Below, one piece after another: positions 52,840 to 62,975 of a stretch of DNA of 64,000 bases. Position 1 is the first letter of the stretch; the number at the start of each line of letters is the position of its first letter. Both the position numbers and the translations under genes were made by a program. This stretch comes from Aradus depressus (Eukaryota; Arthropoda; Insecta; Hemiptera; Aradidae): contig OY759221.1 in assembly GCA_963662175.1 (NCBI GenBank), positions 992,001 to 1,056,000 of the forward strand. The letters run 5' to 3'. Under the pieces are notes generated by a model. The model did no database searches and was not told the origin of the DNA. It saw only the letters and a list, made by a program, of their open reading frames with translations.

Positions 52840-53120
52840 ACTCGACTCGAATACCCTATTAACTTCCGATGTAATGAATGTATCGACACAGAATTTAGTA
52901 GGAGGATTCAGAAGCCATGTAAGTGAAATACTGAGTTTTAGCCCGAACGGTGGATTGGCATTGAAGGGAGAGCGACTACGTAATTAAATATAGGGGAAGT
53001 ACATATACGGTGATTAACCGACGTATTTTTGGAAATAGCGGATCGGGAAAATTGAAATATCTGTGAAAACTGAACATGGAGCTTGTGACCTATTAAAAAA
53101 CTTCTCCTATACTTGGTTAT
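52840..53120 (+). repeat. Dispersed repeat R, copy
   Basis: TAACTTCCGATGTAATGAATG, TATCGACACAGAATTTAGTA, TAGCCCGAACGG, TATAGGGGAAGTACATATAC, GGTGATTAACCGACG, then a reversed left end GTGAAAACTGAACATGGAGC. Confidence 0.65.
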
Positions 53121-53194
53121 GCCAGAGGGCCGTGACACTTTATTGAGCTTATTCAGTATTTACACATGACCCATGGACCCGGGTGGGAGTTCTA

Positions 53195-53300
53195 TTTATG
53201 AAATAAAACTCCCTCCCGGATGGGATTCGAGCCGACTACCTTGGTGGGACCATGCGACCAAAGCCCGCGACTCTAGCCCGCAGATCCCCAACATTGCGTT
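53195..53300 (-). repeat. tRNA-derived SINE-like head, family C
   Basis: Minus strand: GGGCTAGAGTCGCGGGC (A-box-like), TTTGGTCGCATGGTCCCACC, AAGGTAGTCGGCTCGAATCCC (B-box-like). Different from SINE A. Stem pairing is poor, so it is not called a tRNA gene. Confidence 0.45.
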
Positions 53301-53575
53301 AATGTATTAATTATGAAACTATAATTATTTTTGTTGTTCTAAAGTATATTTTCTGCCAACTGTGTCGTGAGTCAAGAAAATCGATGGTTTCATGTTTTCG
53401 AGTTTTGTTCACCACATACTGACAATATTAGCTTTGTAAAAGAAAAATTGTTAACTACGTTATTACTTTTGTTCATAAGTTAACTTGAAAATATGATTAT
53501 TTCATCAATATTTTCATATTACCTTTTACAAAAGCGCTAGAACTTATGGTCTATATGCCTGGAATTAGTGAGTGG

Positions 53576-54066
53576 GTGGGCGCTGGGATCGCTATCTGCA
53601 GGATTGCCACCGCCCTAGACACAGTGAGATGACAGGCGCTGGGATCGCTATGTGCAGGATTGCCACCGCCCTTTACACAGTGAGATGGCGGGCGCTGGGA
53701 TCGCTATGTGCAGGATTGCCACCGCCCTAGACACTGAGAGAGGGCGGGCGCTGAGATCGCTATGTGCTGGATTCCCATCGCCCTAGACACAGTGAGATGG
53801 CGGGCGCTGGGATCGCTATGTGCAGGATTGCCACCGCCCTAGACACAGTGAGAGGGCGGGCGCTGGGATCGCTATCTGCAGGATTACCTCCGCCCTAGAT
53901 ACAGTGAGATGGCGGGCGCTGGGATCGCTATGTGCAGGATTGCCACCGCCCTAGACACAGAGAGGGCGGGCGCTGGGATCGCTATGTGCAGGATTGCCAT
54001 CGCCCTAGACACTGTGAGAGGGCGAGCGCTGGGATCGCTATGTGCAGGATTGCCACCGCCCTAGAC
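53576..54066. repeat. Minisatellite, 56 bp unit, about 8.7 copies
   Basis: GGGCGCTGGGATCGCTATGT, GCAGGATTGCCACCGCCC, TAGACACAGTGAGAT or GAGAGG. CGCTGGGATC starts at 53581 and 53637 (period 56). GC-rich, unlike the surrounding DNA. Confidence 0.95.
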
Positions 54067-55119
54067 AACTCACACTGATTGCACCTGATTGGTCACAATT
54101 GTCAACTTCCGTTCATCCGTCCTCTCCCTCGTCCACTCAAGACGATCATCTTCACCTTGCACTCCCGCTCTTCCATCTCCTTCCTATAATTGTGATAAAG
54201 GTTCTGCTATTGGTGGTTGCGAACAAATGGGATACCAGCTTCTCCTAGAAATACGATACGTCTTTAGCGTCCTTTGATTCACACACAGCTAATAGCAGAT
54301 CCTGGGAATAGGGTATATCCTATTTCTAAGATCAGCTTCAGTTTCCATTGATTCGCAGCCCTCTCTAGGACTAGCTGAAACTAGAAGACGATCTTTTTAC
54401 TGAGTTTGGGAATTCATTAGTTCGACTATATTTTTAATTTTTGGAAACATAAACAAATAAAGAATCAAGAAATTTTTTTTCAATTTTTATGGAAAAGTAA
54501 TTAAGATAGAATTTATAGAATATTGGTGGATTTATATGATGGTTATTTTTGTTGTATTTATGTTTAAATATTGAGAAAAAAATTGCGTTTTGAATGAGGG
54601 CTCATTGTAATGAGTAAATTCAGATTACATCTGAAATGAGATTTTTTGGACAAATACAGTTTTTCATCAGATGACTTCAACGTTAATTAATACTATCTGC
54701 TTATTGGGAATGCAACTGTCTGCATCTCCCGACCGAGAAAATGTCCAAGGTCTTAGCTATTCTGGATTTAATTGTATGCGATGTGGTGCTTCCTGAAGAG
54801 GGGCCCGGAGCAGGTGTGAAGCAGGTAGCAGGAACCATTAATAAAACCATTTTTGAGTTGCGTACTAAATCGACAAATTAGGTTAGCGTCTGGCGCATTG
54901 TGCAGGGGCGAGGAGCGCATTGTGCTCCAAACAGCTCCCCAGATTGTGTTTCACGCCACTCACTCTAATGATTTCAGATCCACCTCATCTCATTCATATC
55001 CCTTTATACTCTTCTTTTGTGTTTTCTTATTTTTTCTTAACAGGAGTTAGTTTGTGCACACATGAATGGTTCGGGAGCTGCTAAAAGTAAGACAAAAACA
55101 GTTAATTTCATTGTTTTCA
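54067..55119. other. No gene recognised
   Basis: Ordinary AT-rich DNA. The short frames at 54042-54277 lie at the edge of the minisatellite. Confidence 0.4.
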
Positions 55120-55375
55120 TTTCCTCGGCTATAGGAGTATAGGGGAAGAATGTTATCAGTTTTCACCAGAATAACATGTTTTTCCTGATTCCAAAAAAAA
55201 AATTGAAACAATTTTCCTGTCAATTTGTATGTGTGAAGTCGATAACGCCCTCTAGAATGAATGTATCGACAGATAGTTTTATTAGTAAATTGAAAACACC
55301 CTGTGGACATATATTATTTTTCGGCGAAATCTGTGGACATGGGCTCAACTCAATAATCCTAATACCAATGTATTG
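55120..55375 (+). repeat. Dispersed repeat R, left half
   Basis: TATAGGGGAAGAATGTTATC, AGTTTTCACCAGAATAACATG, TTTTTCCTGATTCCAAAAAA, GTATGTGTGAAGTCGATAAC, GAATGAATGTATCGACAG, ATGGGCTCAACTCAATAATCC. Confidence 0.65.
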
Positions 55376-55730
55376 AATTTCCGCCATTGTTGTCTATCCA
55401 CATTTTCCATTGTACTACAACATGGCCTTCCTTCTATTTTGCATTGCTCTTCCTCTAAATCGACAATATTCTTCTCCTATTTCCGCCATTGTTGTCTATC
55501 CACATTTTCCTTTGTACTACAACATGACCTTCCTTCTATTTTGCATTGCTCTTCCTCTAAATCGACAATATTCTTCTCCTATTTCCGCCATTGTTGTCTA
55601 TCCACATTTTCCTTTGTACTACAACATGACCTTCCTTCTATTTGCATTGCCCTTCCTCTAAATCGACAATATTCTTCTCCTATTTCCGCCATTGTTTTCT
55701 ATCCACATTTTCCATTGTAGCCTTCCTTCT
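55376..55730. repeat. Minisatellite, 102 bp unit, about 3.5 copies
   Basis: TTCCTCTAAATCGACAATATT, CTTCTCCTATTTCCGCCATT, GTTGTCTATCCACATTTTCC, TTTGTACTACAACATGACC, TTCCTTCTATTTTGCATTGC. GCATTGCTCT starts at 55441 and 55543. Multiple of three, so one frame stays open. Confidence 0.92.
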
Positions 55731-56410
55731 ATTTTGCATTGCTTTTCCTCCCATGTCCTATGGTTACTTCCCCATTTTCCTCCTTCCTTTCTCCCATTGT
55801 CTTCCTCTTGCTTCCCAATGTCACTCCCCCGCTGCTTTTCCTCCTATTTTCCATTGATGATCCTCCCCTGTTGTTCTCCCTCTTAGTAACCATTGTTCTT
55901 CCTACTTCCCATTGTGACTCCATTTTCCATGTCCCCTTCGCTGCGTTTTCTCCTATTTCCCCCCTTGTTCTTTCTCCTGCTTACCATTATTCCTCCTGAT
56001 GTTCCCTAGTGTTACTCCTCCCCATTGTTCTTTCTCCTACATCCCATTGTCAAACCTACGCGGCTTTACCTCCCATTGTTCTCCTTCCCATTTCTCATTG
56101 TTCATTCTCCTGATTCCCATTATTCCTCCTGCTGTTCCCTATTGCTACTCCTCTCGATTGTTCTTTCTCCTGCTTCCCATTATTCTTCCTGATGCTTCCT
56201 ATTGTTACTCCTCCCCATTGTTCTTTCTCCTACATCCCATTGTCAATCCTACGCCGCTTTACCTCCCATTGTTCTCCTTCCTATTTCCCATTGTTCTTTC
56301 TCCCATTTCCCATTACTCCTCTTCCTATTTTTCCCAGTCTTACTCTTCCTCCAACATAGTTCTCTTTCCTCTAATTGCCTGCAACTCCCTCCAGATAGAA
56401 TTGCCCCCTA
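55731..56410. repeat. Pyrimidine-rich degenerate repeat block
   Basis: About 680 bases made of diverged CCCATTGTTCTTTCTCCT-like units (TTCCCATTATTCCTCCTGCT and others). Strongly C+T-biased on the plus strand. Long frames are a composition effect. Confidence 0.8.
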
Positions 56411-58090
56411 GCGGTGCTGTGCAGGTTTGCCGCTCTCTATTATCCCCTCCTCAGGAGATGACAAGACTTTATCCTTTTCTCGTTTAATGTCGAGGAACTC
56501 CCGGACACTTTTTTTTTATTATTATTATTTTTCTCTTATCCTTTATTTTATTATTATTATTTTCTTTTTGTTTATTAACTTTTTTAATTTATCAAAAGCC
56601 GTTAAACTAAACGAGTTGTGAACGTATGCCCTATCTCTCCTCGACTTGGGTTTTACATTTAATTTTCACTTCTCTAATGAAAACTAAGCAGAATTTAATT
56701 CTGTTTCGAATGCTTTCATCTCGTGCTCCGCCTTAACGCCTTAAACCCACCTTTCGCTAACCGTTCCCCCTCCTCCTCCACTTTTTCTGATCTCTCATAT
56801 AATGAGATTTCTCCCATTATTCAAGTTTTCTTCGTTTTCTTCCAATGTCCTAAGGAAGGTTTTGTAACCAATTATTATTTTTTATTACTCTCATAGATAT
56901 GGGTTTATTATTTTTTCTTACTCTCCTACTACAGTTCCTTTACAACAGCCGTAATCACTTCTATCGTAATTGTAATATTTCTTATTAACTAAAATATAAA
57001 TAATAACAAAACTACTCTTTGATTGTTATCGCCTTGCCATGGTATCACCTCACCGAGTTATCAACTTGACATTTGTCAATGATGGTACTGCCTTGCGTCT
57101 ACATTATGTTGTCGTCTTTCCAGGTTATCACACTATCGCTTTGACTTTTTGACGGCATACCATGTTTATTGCTATACTAAGGCAACCCGTTGTTATGTTT
57201 TCGCCTTGCCATGTTATCTTCTTGCTGTATTGTCTTCTGAACTACTTTTTCTTGAGAGTGCCAGTGTCCTTCAGGAATTATTACCTACAGGATGTTCGGA
57301 GCGGAAAAACGTGTTACATCATACTCAGTCCCCTTTTGGGAAATGGCTCAGAACCTTACATTAGTCTTATTTTGTATACACTTTAATAAAAGGAGGTCAA
57401 TTTGGGATCGTGGCAATGCTGCTACATTTTTTAAAAACATATCGGATGCCTACAAATAAGTGCGAAATATGGTCCGGAATTGCAAAGGAATAACGGAGGC
57501 CAATTTGTGCACTAAAGATGCAGTTATAGAAAAAATGTGAATATTTGTCGTCCATAAAGTTGCTTTTCAAAGAGATGTAAGTTTGAGAAGAACACTTGAG
57601 GACTTAAAAAAATTGAAAAAAAAAAAGAGCGAAAAGAAGTTTTACAAAGGCATATTTATATTATGAAGATACTCAAAAGTAGAAATACTATTTTTCTGTT
57701 TTTGCAAAATACTCATTGAAATAATGTTGAGAATGTGGTCTCAGGAATAAAAGTGGTTGGCAGATCTAAGCTGAAAAAAGTGGTTTGCGTTCTCCTCAGC
57801 CAAACATAGAATTGCCCAATTTTTTATTTATTTTTAATGAAGTGCATCCTCCTAAAGGATCTGTGTTGTAGTGAAGTCGATCTTAGAGCTAAGAAAGAGG
57901 AAGACCCTGCAGAGAGCTCGCCTCTTAATTCGCAAATATCCACAAACAACAACAAAATAAACAAATCTGAGGTTCGGTATTGTCTACAGAAGTGACATCA
58001 GCTGAGGAAAGCCAGGTGATATATGTCATTCCAAAGCTACATTGAACTTAGAAATCTAATGACACACCTTGAGACCGAGCACAATCGAAG
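56411..58090. other. No gene recognised
   Basis: AT-rich, with ATT repeats at 56518-56560. No coding call. Confidence 0.4.
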
Positions 58091-58108
58091 GGGGGGGGGG
58101 GGGGGGGG
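58091..58108 (+). repeat. G run
   Basis: About 18 G with one C following; more G-rich sequence lies at 58163-58172. Confidence 0.8.
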
Positions 58109-58366
58109 CGGGTTTGGGGGTTAAAAAATAGCGGGGCACGTGGTTCCGGTGGCCACTTCCGGAGGGGGGGGCACAACTGCACTTCTTGGAGGGGGCATTG
58201 GAAAAGGAACTTACTTGGCTTAAAAAACTGCAGCCACCCTCGGTGCATTTAGTTGAGAGAGCAAATCTCCCTTTATACTGGAGTTACACAAACAGGTAAC
58301 ATATATGATCTCATTGGACTATTTTCTCTTCGACAATATACAAAAAATATTTGTTATAATGTTCAG

Positions 58367-58500
58367 CAGAAGTCGATCAAATTTTGATTTTTTTGGAAAT
58401 CGTCTTGCCGATGTAGGTGCCCTGGAGGTTTCTGATGGAGAAGACATTGAAAAGACAACGCCCACTGTAGTGCCGGTTCACCGCAGTATCAGGACGCAAG
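58367..58500 (+). CDS. Possible single host exon (134 bp)
   Basis: Open in one frame: SRSRSNFDFFGNRLADVGAL, then EVSDGEDIEKTTPTVVPVHR and SIRTQ. It is bordered by TTCAG at 58362-58366 (acceptor-like) and CAAG/GTAACT at 58497-58506 (donor-like). Codon and residue mix look like protein. I do not recognise the family, and no second exon was found nearby. It could be an exon of a gene whose other parts lie outside the window, or chance. Confidence 0.3.
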
Positions 58501-58534
58501 GTAACTTATACCTTGCTATATTACGTAGTACATA

Positions 58535-58655
58535 CAAGGGAAATCATGTAATCAGTCAGAAATTCAATGTTTTTACCGAATATTCAGGTTATCCAACCCC
58601 CTGAATCCAAAAATGAGAAGAAATCACCGGCAGTCTACTTCCCCAGAACGAAGTA
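58535..58655 (+). repeat. Dispersed repeat R, both ends only
   Basis: GGGAAATCATGTAATCAGTC, AGAAATTCAATGTTTTTACC, CCCCTGAATCCAAAAATGAG then a reversed right end AAATCACCGGCAGTCTACTT, CCCCAG. The interior is deleted. Confidence 0.6.
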
Positions 58656-58810
58656 AAGCGCTACACAGCTGAAAATATTGCACTTTAAGGAATCTCAACG
58701 GTTATACTTGCAAATATGAAGATGGCTGATGTAGTGAGAAGTGATTATTTCGCAGGATGTCAAATATAAGGTAGTCTGACCTCTCACAGATTTTTTATTT
58801 AAGTAAGCTA

Positions 58811-58842
58811 GCCGGCTTTCGAGGTTTCCCTCATCATCAGGC
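58811..58842 (-). ncRNA. Hammerhead-like motif, third PLE family (left arm)
   Basis: Minus strand: CTGATGA, T, then GAGG-GAAA-CCTC (hairpin), then GAAAGCCGGC. Both core boxes are intact, with one extra base before the hairpin. Confidence 0.55.
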
Positions 58843-58945
58843 AGTCTGATAAAAATTTTTGAATAAAACTAAATAATAAAAACAAATAAGATTGTTATTT
58901 ATTTGTTTTTATTATTTAGTTTTATTCAAAAATTTTTATCAGACT

Positions 58946-58977
58946 GCCTGATGATGAGGGAAACCTCGAAAGCCGGC
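58946..58977 (+). ncRNA. Hammerhead-like motif, third PLE family (right arm)
   Basis: CTGATGA, T, GAGG-GAAA-CCTC, GAAAGCCGGC on the plus strand; exact mirror of the left arm. Confidence 0.55.
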
Positions 58978-59204
58978 TAGCTTACTTAAATAAAAAATCT
59001 GTGAGAGGTCAGACTACCTTATATTTGACATCCTGCGAAAGGTTATACTTGCGTTTATCTTTTTCTGTAATAATATAGTTGAATTTCTGGTTGGGGTAGC
59101 CGAATAGGCGGGGAAGAAACAGGAAGTAATTTGTGTTTGATGTCAAGTTACAGAATTTTGTTAATCTTTTAGTAGGAACATATTTACTGATAACTTCAAA
59201 AAAT

Positions 59205-59310
59205 TGTTCTTTTTTCATTTTTTGCTTTTGTACAACATGAAATTTTGATGATAATTCGACATCGAAATCAACTTCTCTTATACCGAAGGCGGGAGAAGTA
59301 AAAAAATAAC
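59205..59310 (-). repeat. Dispersed repeat R, left end
   Basis: Reverse orientation: TTTTTTCATTTTTTGC, ACATGAAATTTTGATGATAATTC, GACATCGAAATCAACTTCTC. Confidence 0.45.
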
Positions 59311-59404
59311 GTAAAGAATGTCGAATTGCCCTCCTTTTGGGGGTCATACATGACGTATCTGGGGGAAGAAGGGGGGGTTCGAATGTTTTGAGCGTTTGAT
59401 AAAT

Positions 59405-59740
59405 CACCCCAAGCCCTGGCCATATATCTCAAGCCCTCACGATATATCTCAAACCCTGACCATACATCTCAAGCCCTGACCATACACCCCAAGCCCTGAT
59501 CATACACCCCAAGCCCTGGCCATACATCTCAAGCCCTGACCATATATCTCAAGCCTTGACCATATATCTCAAGCCCTGACCATATATCACAAGCCCTGAC
59601 CATACACGCCAAGCCCTGATCATACACCCCAAGCCCTGACCATATATCACAAGCCCTGACCATACACGCCAAGCCCTGATCATACACCCCAAGCCTTGGC
59701 CATTCATCTCAAGCCCTGACCATACATCCCAAGCCCAGAT
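59405..59740. repeat. Minisatellite, 20 bp unit, about 17 copies
   Basis: CATATATCTCAAGCCCTGAC and variants (CATACACCCCAAGCCCTGAT, CATACACGCCAAG) with period 20. A higher-order pattern of the ATATCAC, ACACGCC and ACACCCC variants repeats every 60 bases at about 59580-59700. Confidence 0.93.
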
Positions 59741-60804
59741 TCCAGAAGGCCTTTGCGGGAACAATGCCTTTGAGAGGTATTAGAAATGGAAACCCGTAAG
59801 GTGAGAATTGAGTCGTTAACTCGAAGAAAACGCGATGCACCATCATTCCCGGCCTACTTGGAAGGTTACACCCGCAGTAAAATTCATCTAGATCTTATCA
59901 ATTCAATGAAATGTTCCTTGGTTCCCAGTGTGTGTGTGTGTGTGTGTGTGTGTGAGTCCCAGCTCACCGATCATAGTTTGATAGGTATCATTGTGTGCTA
60001 ATCCGCACTCAGTTAAGGAATATTTTAGGTGCCAGGATTCCACCGCTTGTTTCTGTTTTCTCGGGGAATTTTTCATGTTATCAGCATAAGAGTTTTCCAA
60101 ATAATGCATGGACGCAGCCACAGGGGAGGGGGCAGGTCAAATCCTTTTGCATACAATCGAGCCCATTGTAGGGGAGGAGGAGCGATTCAGTTTTCAACTG
60201 AAGTTGGATGACGTAGCCCGCCCTCTGCAGCAGATATTGTGAGATAAAAGTCATTTTATTGTTATTTTGTACTTTTTATAATATTGACCTAGTAAATATA
60301 ACCTTTTACAATATTAATGTAATAAATTGAGTCAGTGACCATTACATTAAGAATATTAACATTAACTTATTCAAAATTACAGATTGATGACGCCTTAAGC
60401 GCCAATGGCCTACAGACTTACTTAGTAGCAGCAGTGACAATAACTATATACTACAATAAATTTGTCTGTTGTTCATATTATTTATACAGTTGAAAATAAA
60501 AGAAATATATGGCAATACTTTCGAGAGAGACGGACTTGAGCCAGAACATTGATGTGTGAGAAATTTATTATTTTCATATGACTACGTTTATTATAAATAC
60601 TTGTAAAGAAGAGCTAAATCCATTGCCATGTCACTCAATATTTGCTGGCCCTATCTGCTCGTTGGACCGACATAGAGAGAGCTGGACTACTTGTGGCGAT
60701 GATCAATGCTGGCTTTACGATCTGTGAGGAATGGTGTAGCACTTAGCACCTTCATCTTCTTCACCACCCTACCTGGTTATATCTAGTTTCTATCCTTCTA
60801 TTAT
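59741..60804. other. No gene recognised; GT microsatellite
   Basis: (GT)n at 59929-59954. The frame 59786-60001 shows no domain. Otherwise AT-rich. Confidence 0.4.
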
Positions 60805-60915
60805 TTATGTTATAGGGGAAGGTACGTAAATAAAATTCGATATGGGATGTGTACCGAAATGTCATGTTGTCAAGCTCCTGAACCCAACAATGTGAAGAAA
60901 ACTTAAATGTTTTGT
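60805..60915 (+). repeat. Dispersed repeat R, left end
   Basis: TTATAGGGGAAGGTACGTAA, AATTCGATATGGGATGTGTA, CCGAAATGTCATGTTGTC, CCTGAACCCAACAATGTG. Confidence 0.6.
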
Positions 60916-61009
60916 CTAAAGTATGTCCACTCCGCAGCTCCCGACAGAGTCACGACATTTCCTGTTAATATATATTTTACAACCTAGTCTTTATCACTTG
61001 GCAATGAGA

Positions 61010-61120
61010 TGTTTCGGGAAAAAATCCATCATCAGCATCTAAAAATAATATCGTATGATGTTACTTTAATTGATTATTAACCTTTTTTAAATACTGATGA
61101 TAGGATTTTTCCCGAAACGT
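61010..61120. mobile_element. Fourth PLE-type tail, two opposed hammerhead-like motifs
   Basis: Minus strand 61040-61010: GCTGATGATGGATTTTTTCC, CGAAACATC. Plus strand 61092-61120: TACTGATGATAGGATTTTTC, CCGAAACGT. Both show CTGATGA, a hairpin with GGA or GGAT against TCC, and GAAAC, facing away from each other about 50 bases apart. The flanks differ, so one partner may be older. No coding part was found. Confidence 0.5.
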
Positions 61121-61349
61121 ATATTTGCTAGGCTGCTTTAAACCAAAAATAAATTGGGGAAAAAAAAGCTTGCGAAACAATATATACTATTAAAAATTTA
61201 GAATCTCCTTAAACCCAAAAGTGAAATTTTATGTACTCCTAGAAATTATTACAAAACGTATATTACTCCATGGAACATTGTTATCGGGTGCACAGACATT
61301 TATATATGTATATATTTATATACATATATAAATATATATAAAATATATT

Positions 61350-61450
61350 GTTTTAGGGGGTTCGGAAAACATGAATTTTGCCAGTGAAAATTCAATATAG
61401 AATATTGTCAAATTACATAAACAAGTTGTACTACCTCCTATAGCTGGGTA
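61350..61450 (-). repeat. Dispersed repeat R, left end
   Basis: GGGTTCGGAAAACATGAATT, TTGCCAGTGAAAATTCAATA, TAGAATATTGTCAAATTACA, then CCTCCTATAGCTGG. Confidence 0.6.
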
Positions 61451-61734
61451 AACAAAGAAAATACTGAAATATCAGAATATAGTTTGACAATGGACTGAGA
61501 TGGAAGGTAGTTGAAGTGTGGGACTGTGACTGTAGGGAGTGAGGCGGGACGGCACGAACAGAACAACAAACAAGAAACCGACATGAACTTTTTAATAAGA
61601 TCACATGTGGGAAGGTCGTTCTGGTCGCATTGCCACACACCAAGGACAGTTCTCACTATTATATTGTACAGACACACACACACACATCCTCCATCCTGCT
61701 GGAGTGTACATACCCCACAAGGGATGCCAATTTA

Positions 61735-62090
61735 GTTTTAACTAAAATTCCAAATTGTGAAAAAAACCAGTAGCTTCTACTGTAAACCCCAAAATTTTAT
61801 ATGTGAATTCAAAACCCCTAGGGATCAATACTTTTTAGTTTACAGTCAAATCGACCGAAGGGGAAGAGGAGTGGGTTCAACCCAAAACCCCCAATTACTG
61901 TCCATGTGAGGAATCTTTCAACACGAAATTTAGTATGAGGATTCAGAAGTCGTTTAGTAAGACGTCTCTGAGTATTGATTTTAAACCAAAACGGTAAATT
62001 TGTTTCAGAGGAAGAGTGAAAACTTGATTGAATAATTTGCGCGGGGAAGTACATTCTCGGTGATTAATCGACTACTTTTCCATTTTTAGT
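61735..62090 (+). repeat. Dispersed repeat R, internal units and right end
   Basis: CCAAAATTTTATATGTGAATTC, AAACCCCTAGGGATCAATAC, AGTCAAATCGACCGAAGGGG, CCAATTACTGTCCATGTGAG, AACACGAAATTTAGTATGAG, AAACCAAAACGG, then TTGAATAATTTGCGCGGGG and AAGTACATTCTCGGTGATTA. Confidence 0.7.
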
Positions 62091-62404
62091 TGAGGTCCTG
62101 AAAGTCGCCGTTGTTTTACTCAAGTTTCGCTCTGGTTCGCAACATCACGCTGAGAACATCCTGATATCAAGAATAAACCAGTACCCTCTTGAAATTTAAA
62201 AATGATTCCAAGATGTTGGGTGGCTGTGGGATATCCAAGGTTACCAAATAATATACATTTTGGTTCCAACTAGGAGGATAATAAATGTAATTGGAGGGAG
62301 CTAGATAAAACAACAATCTTCTCTAGGATGTGTGCCAGGAGGTGAAGTGTGCGGTCGGAGCTCAAGGCTGCCCCTTCTGTGTCAGCCCCCTTCCATCGTA
62401 CCCC

Positions 62405-62975
62405 CTATCTGCTTACATCCCCAGCTGTACGAGGTATAAGGGAAATTATGCAATCGGTCAAGAATTCGATATGGGGTGTATACCGGAATGTCATGTTTTC
62501 CGAACTCCTGACCCCAAAAATGAAAAAAACAATTCTGTCTATGTGTCTGTGAACTCGTTAACTCCCGAAAGAATGAATACATCGACACGAAAAGTTACAT
62601 AATACAATATTTCTGTTGTACATAACGTTTGTTGATTGCTAAAAGTTACAGAATACAATATTTCTGTTGTGGATCCTCCAAGAACGACAGCCATTGATCT
62701 TCAGACAAATCGACCAAAGGAAAGGAGGATTAGAGGAAGGCTTAACATAAAAACTCTAAAACCTGCCCTTGTATTTAATATATTGATACGAAATTTCTTA
62801 TGTAAATTCAAAGCCCTTTAAAGATGACACATTTTCATTTTCAGCAAAATCTTGGGGAGAGGATCAGAGAACGTGCTCGACTCAAATACTCTAATAACTG
62901 CCTTTGGAGGGAGAGCGAAAACATAATTGATTAATTCGTGCTGGGGAAGTACATAGCCGGTGATTCGATAGGGAA
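62405..62975 (+). repeat. Dispersed repeat R, most complete copy
   Basis: The left end CCCCAGCTGTACGAGGTATA, AGGGAAATTATGCAATCGG, then CATGTTTTCCGAACTCCTGA, GTCTATGTGTCTGTGAACTC, GAATGAATACATCGACACGA, two internal units (CAGACAAATCGACCAAAGG; TTTTCAGCAAAATCTTGGGG), and the right end TTGATTAATTCGTGCTGGGG, AAGTACATAGCCGGTGATTC. A 24-base direct repeat (AAAGTTACAT/GAATACAATATT) occurs inside at about 62590 and 62640. Confidence 0.75.

Larger units (their letters stand above)
58712..59040. mobile_element. Third PLE family: foldback fragment with 12 bp duplication
   Basis: The arms 58748-58889 and 58899-59040 are perfect 142-base inverted repeats around nine bases. Each arm carries a hammerhead-like motif. 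The 36 bases before the left arm continue the element past the arm (ATGGCTGATGTAGTGAGAAG), as the main PLE continues into its ORF start. GGTTATACTTGC flanks the whole (58700-58711 and 59041-59052), so this is one insertion of two opposed PLE tails. Confidence 0.85.

Noticed and set aside
55373..56487. Several long Pro/Leu/Ser-rich frames
   Set aside because: Pyrimidine-rich low-complexity DNA rarely contains stops; no domain.
58748..59040. Intrinsic bacterial-type terminator or inverted-repeat DNA transposon
   Set aside because: The arms contain PLE hammerhead cores and the structure is a PLE foldback; eukaryotic context.
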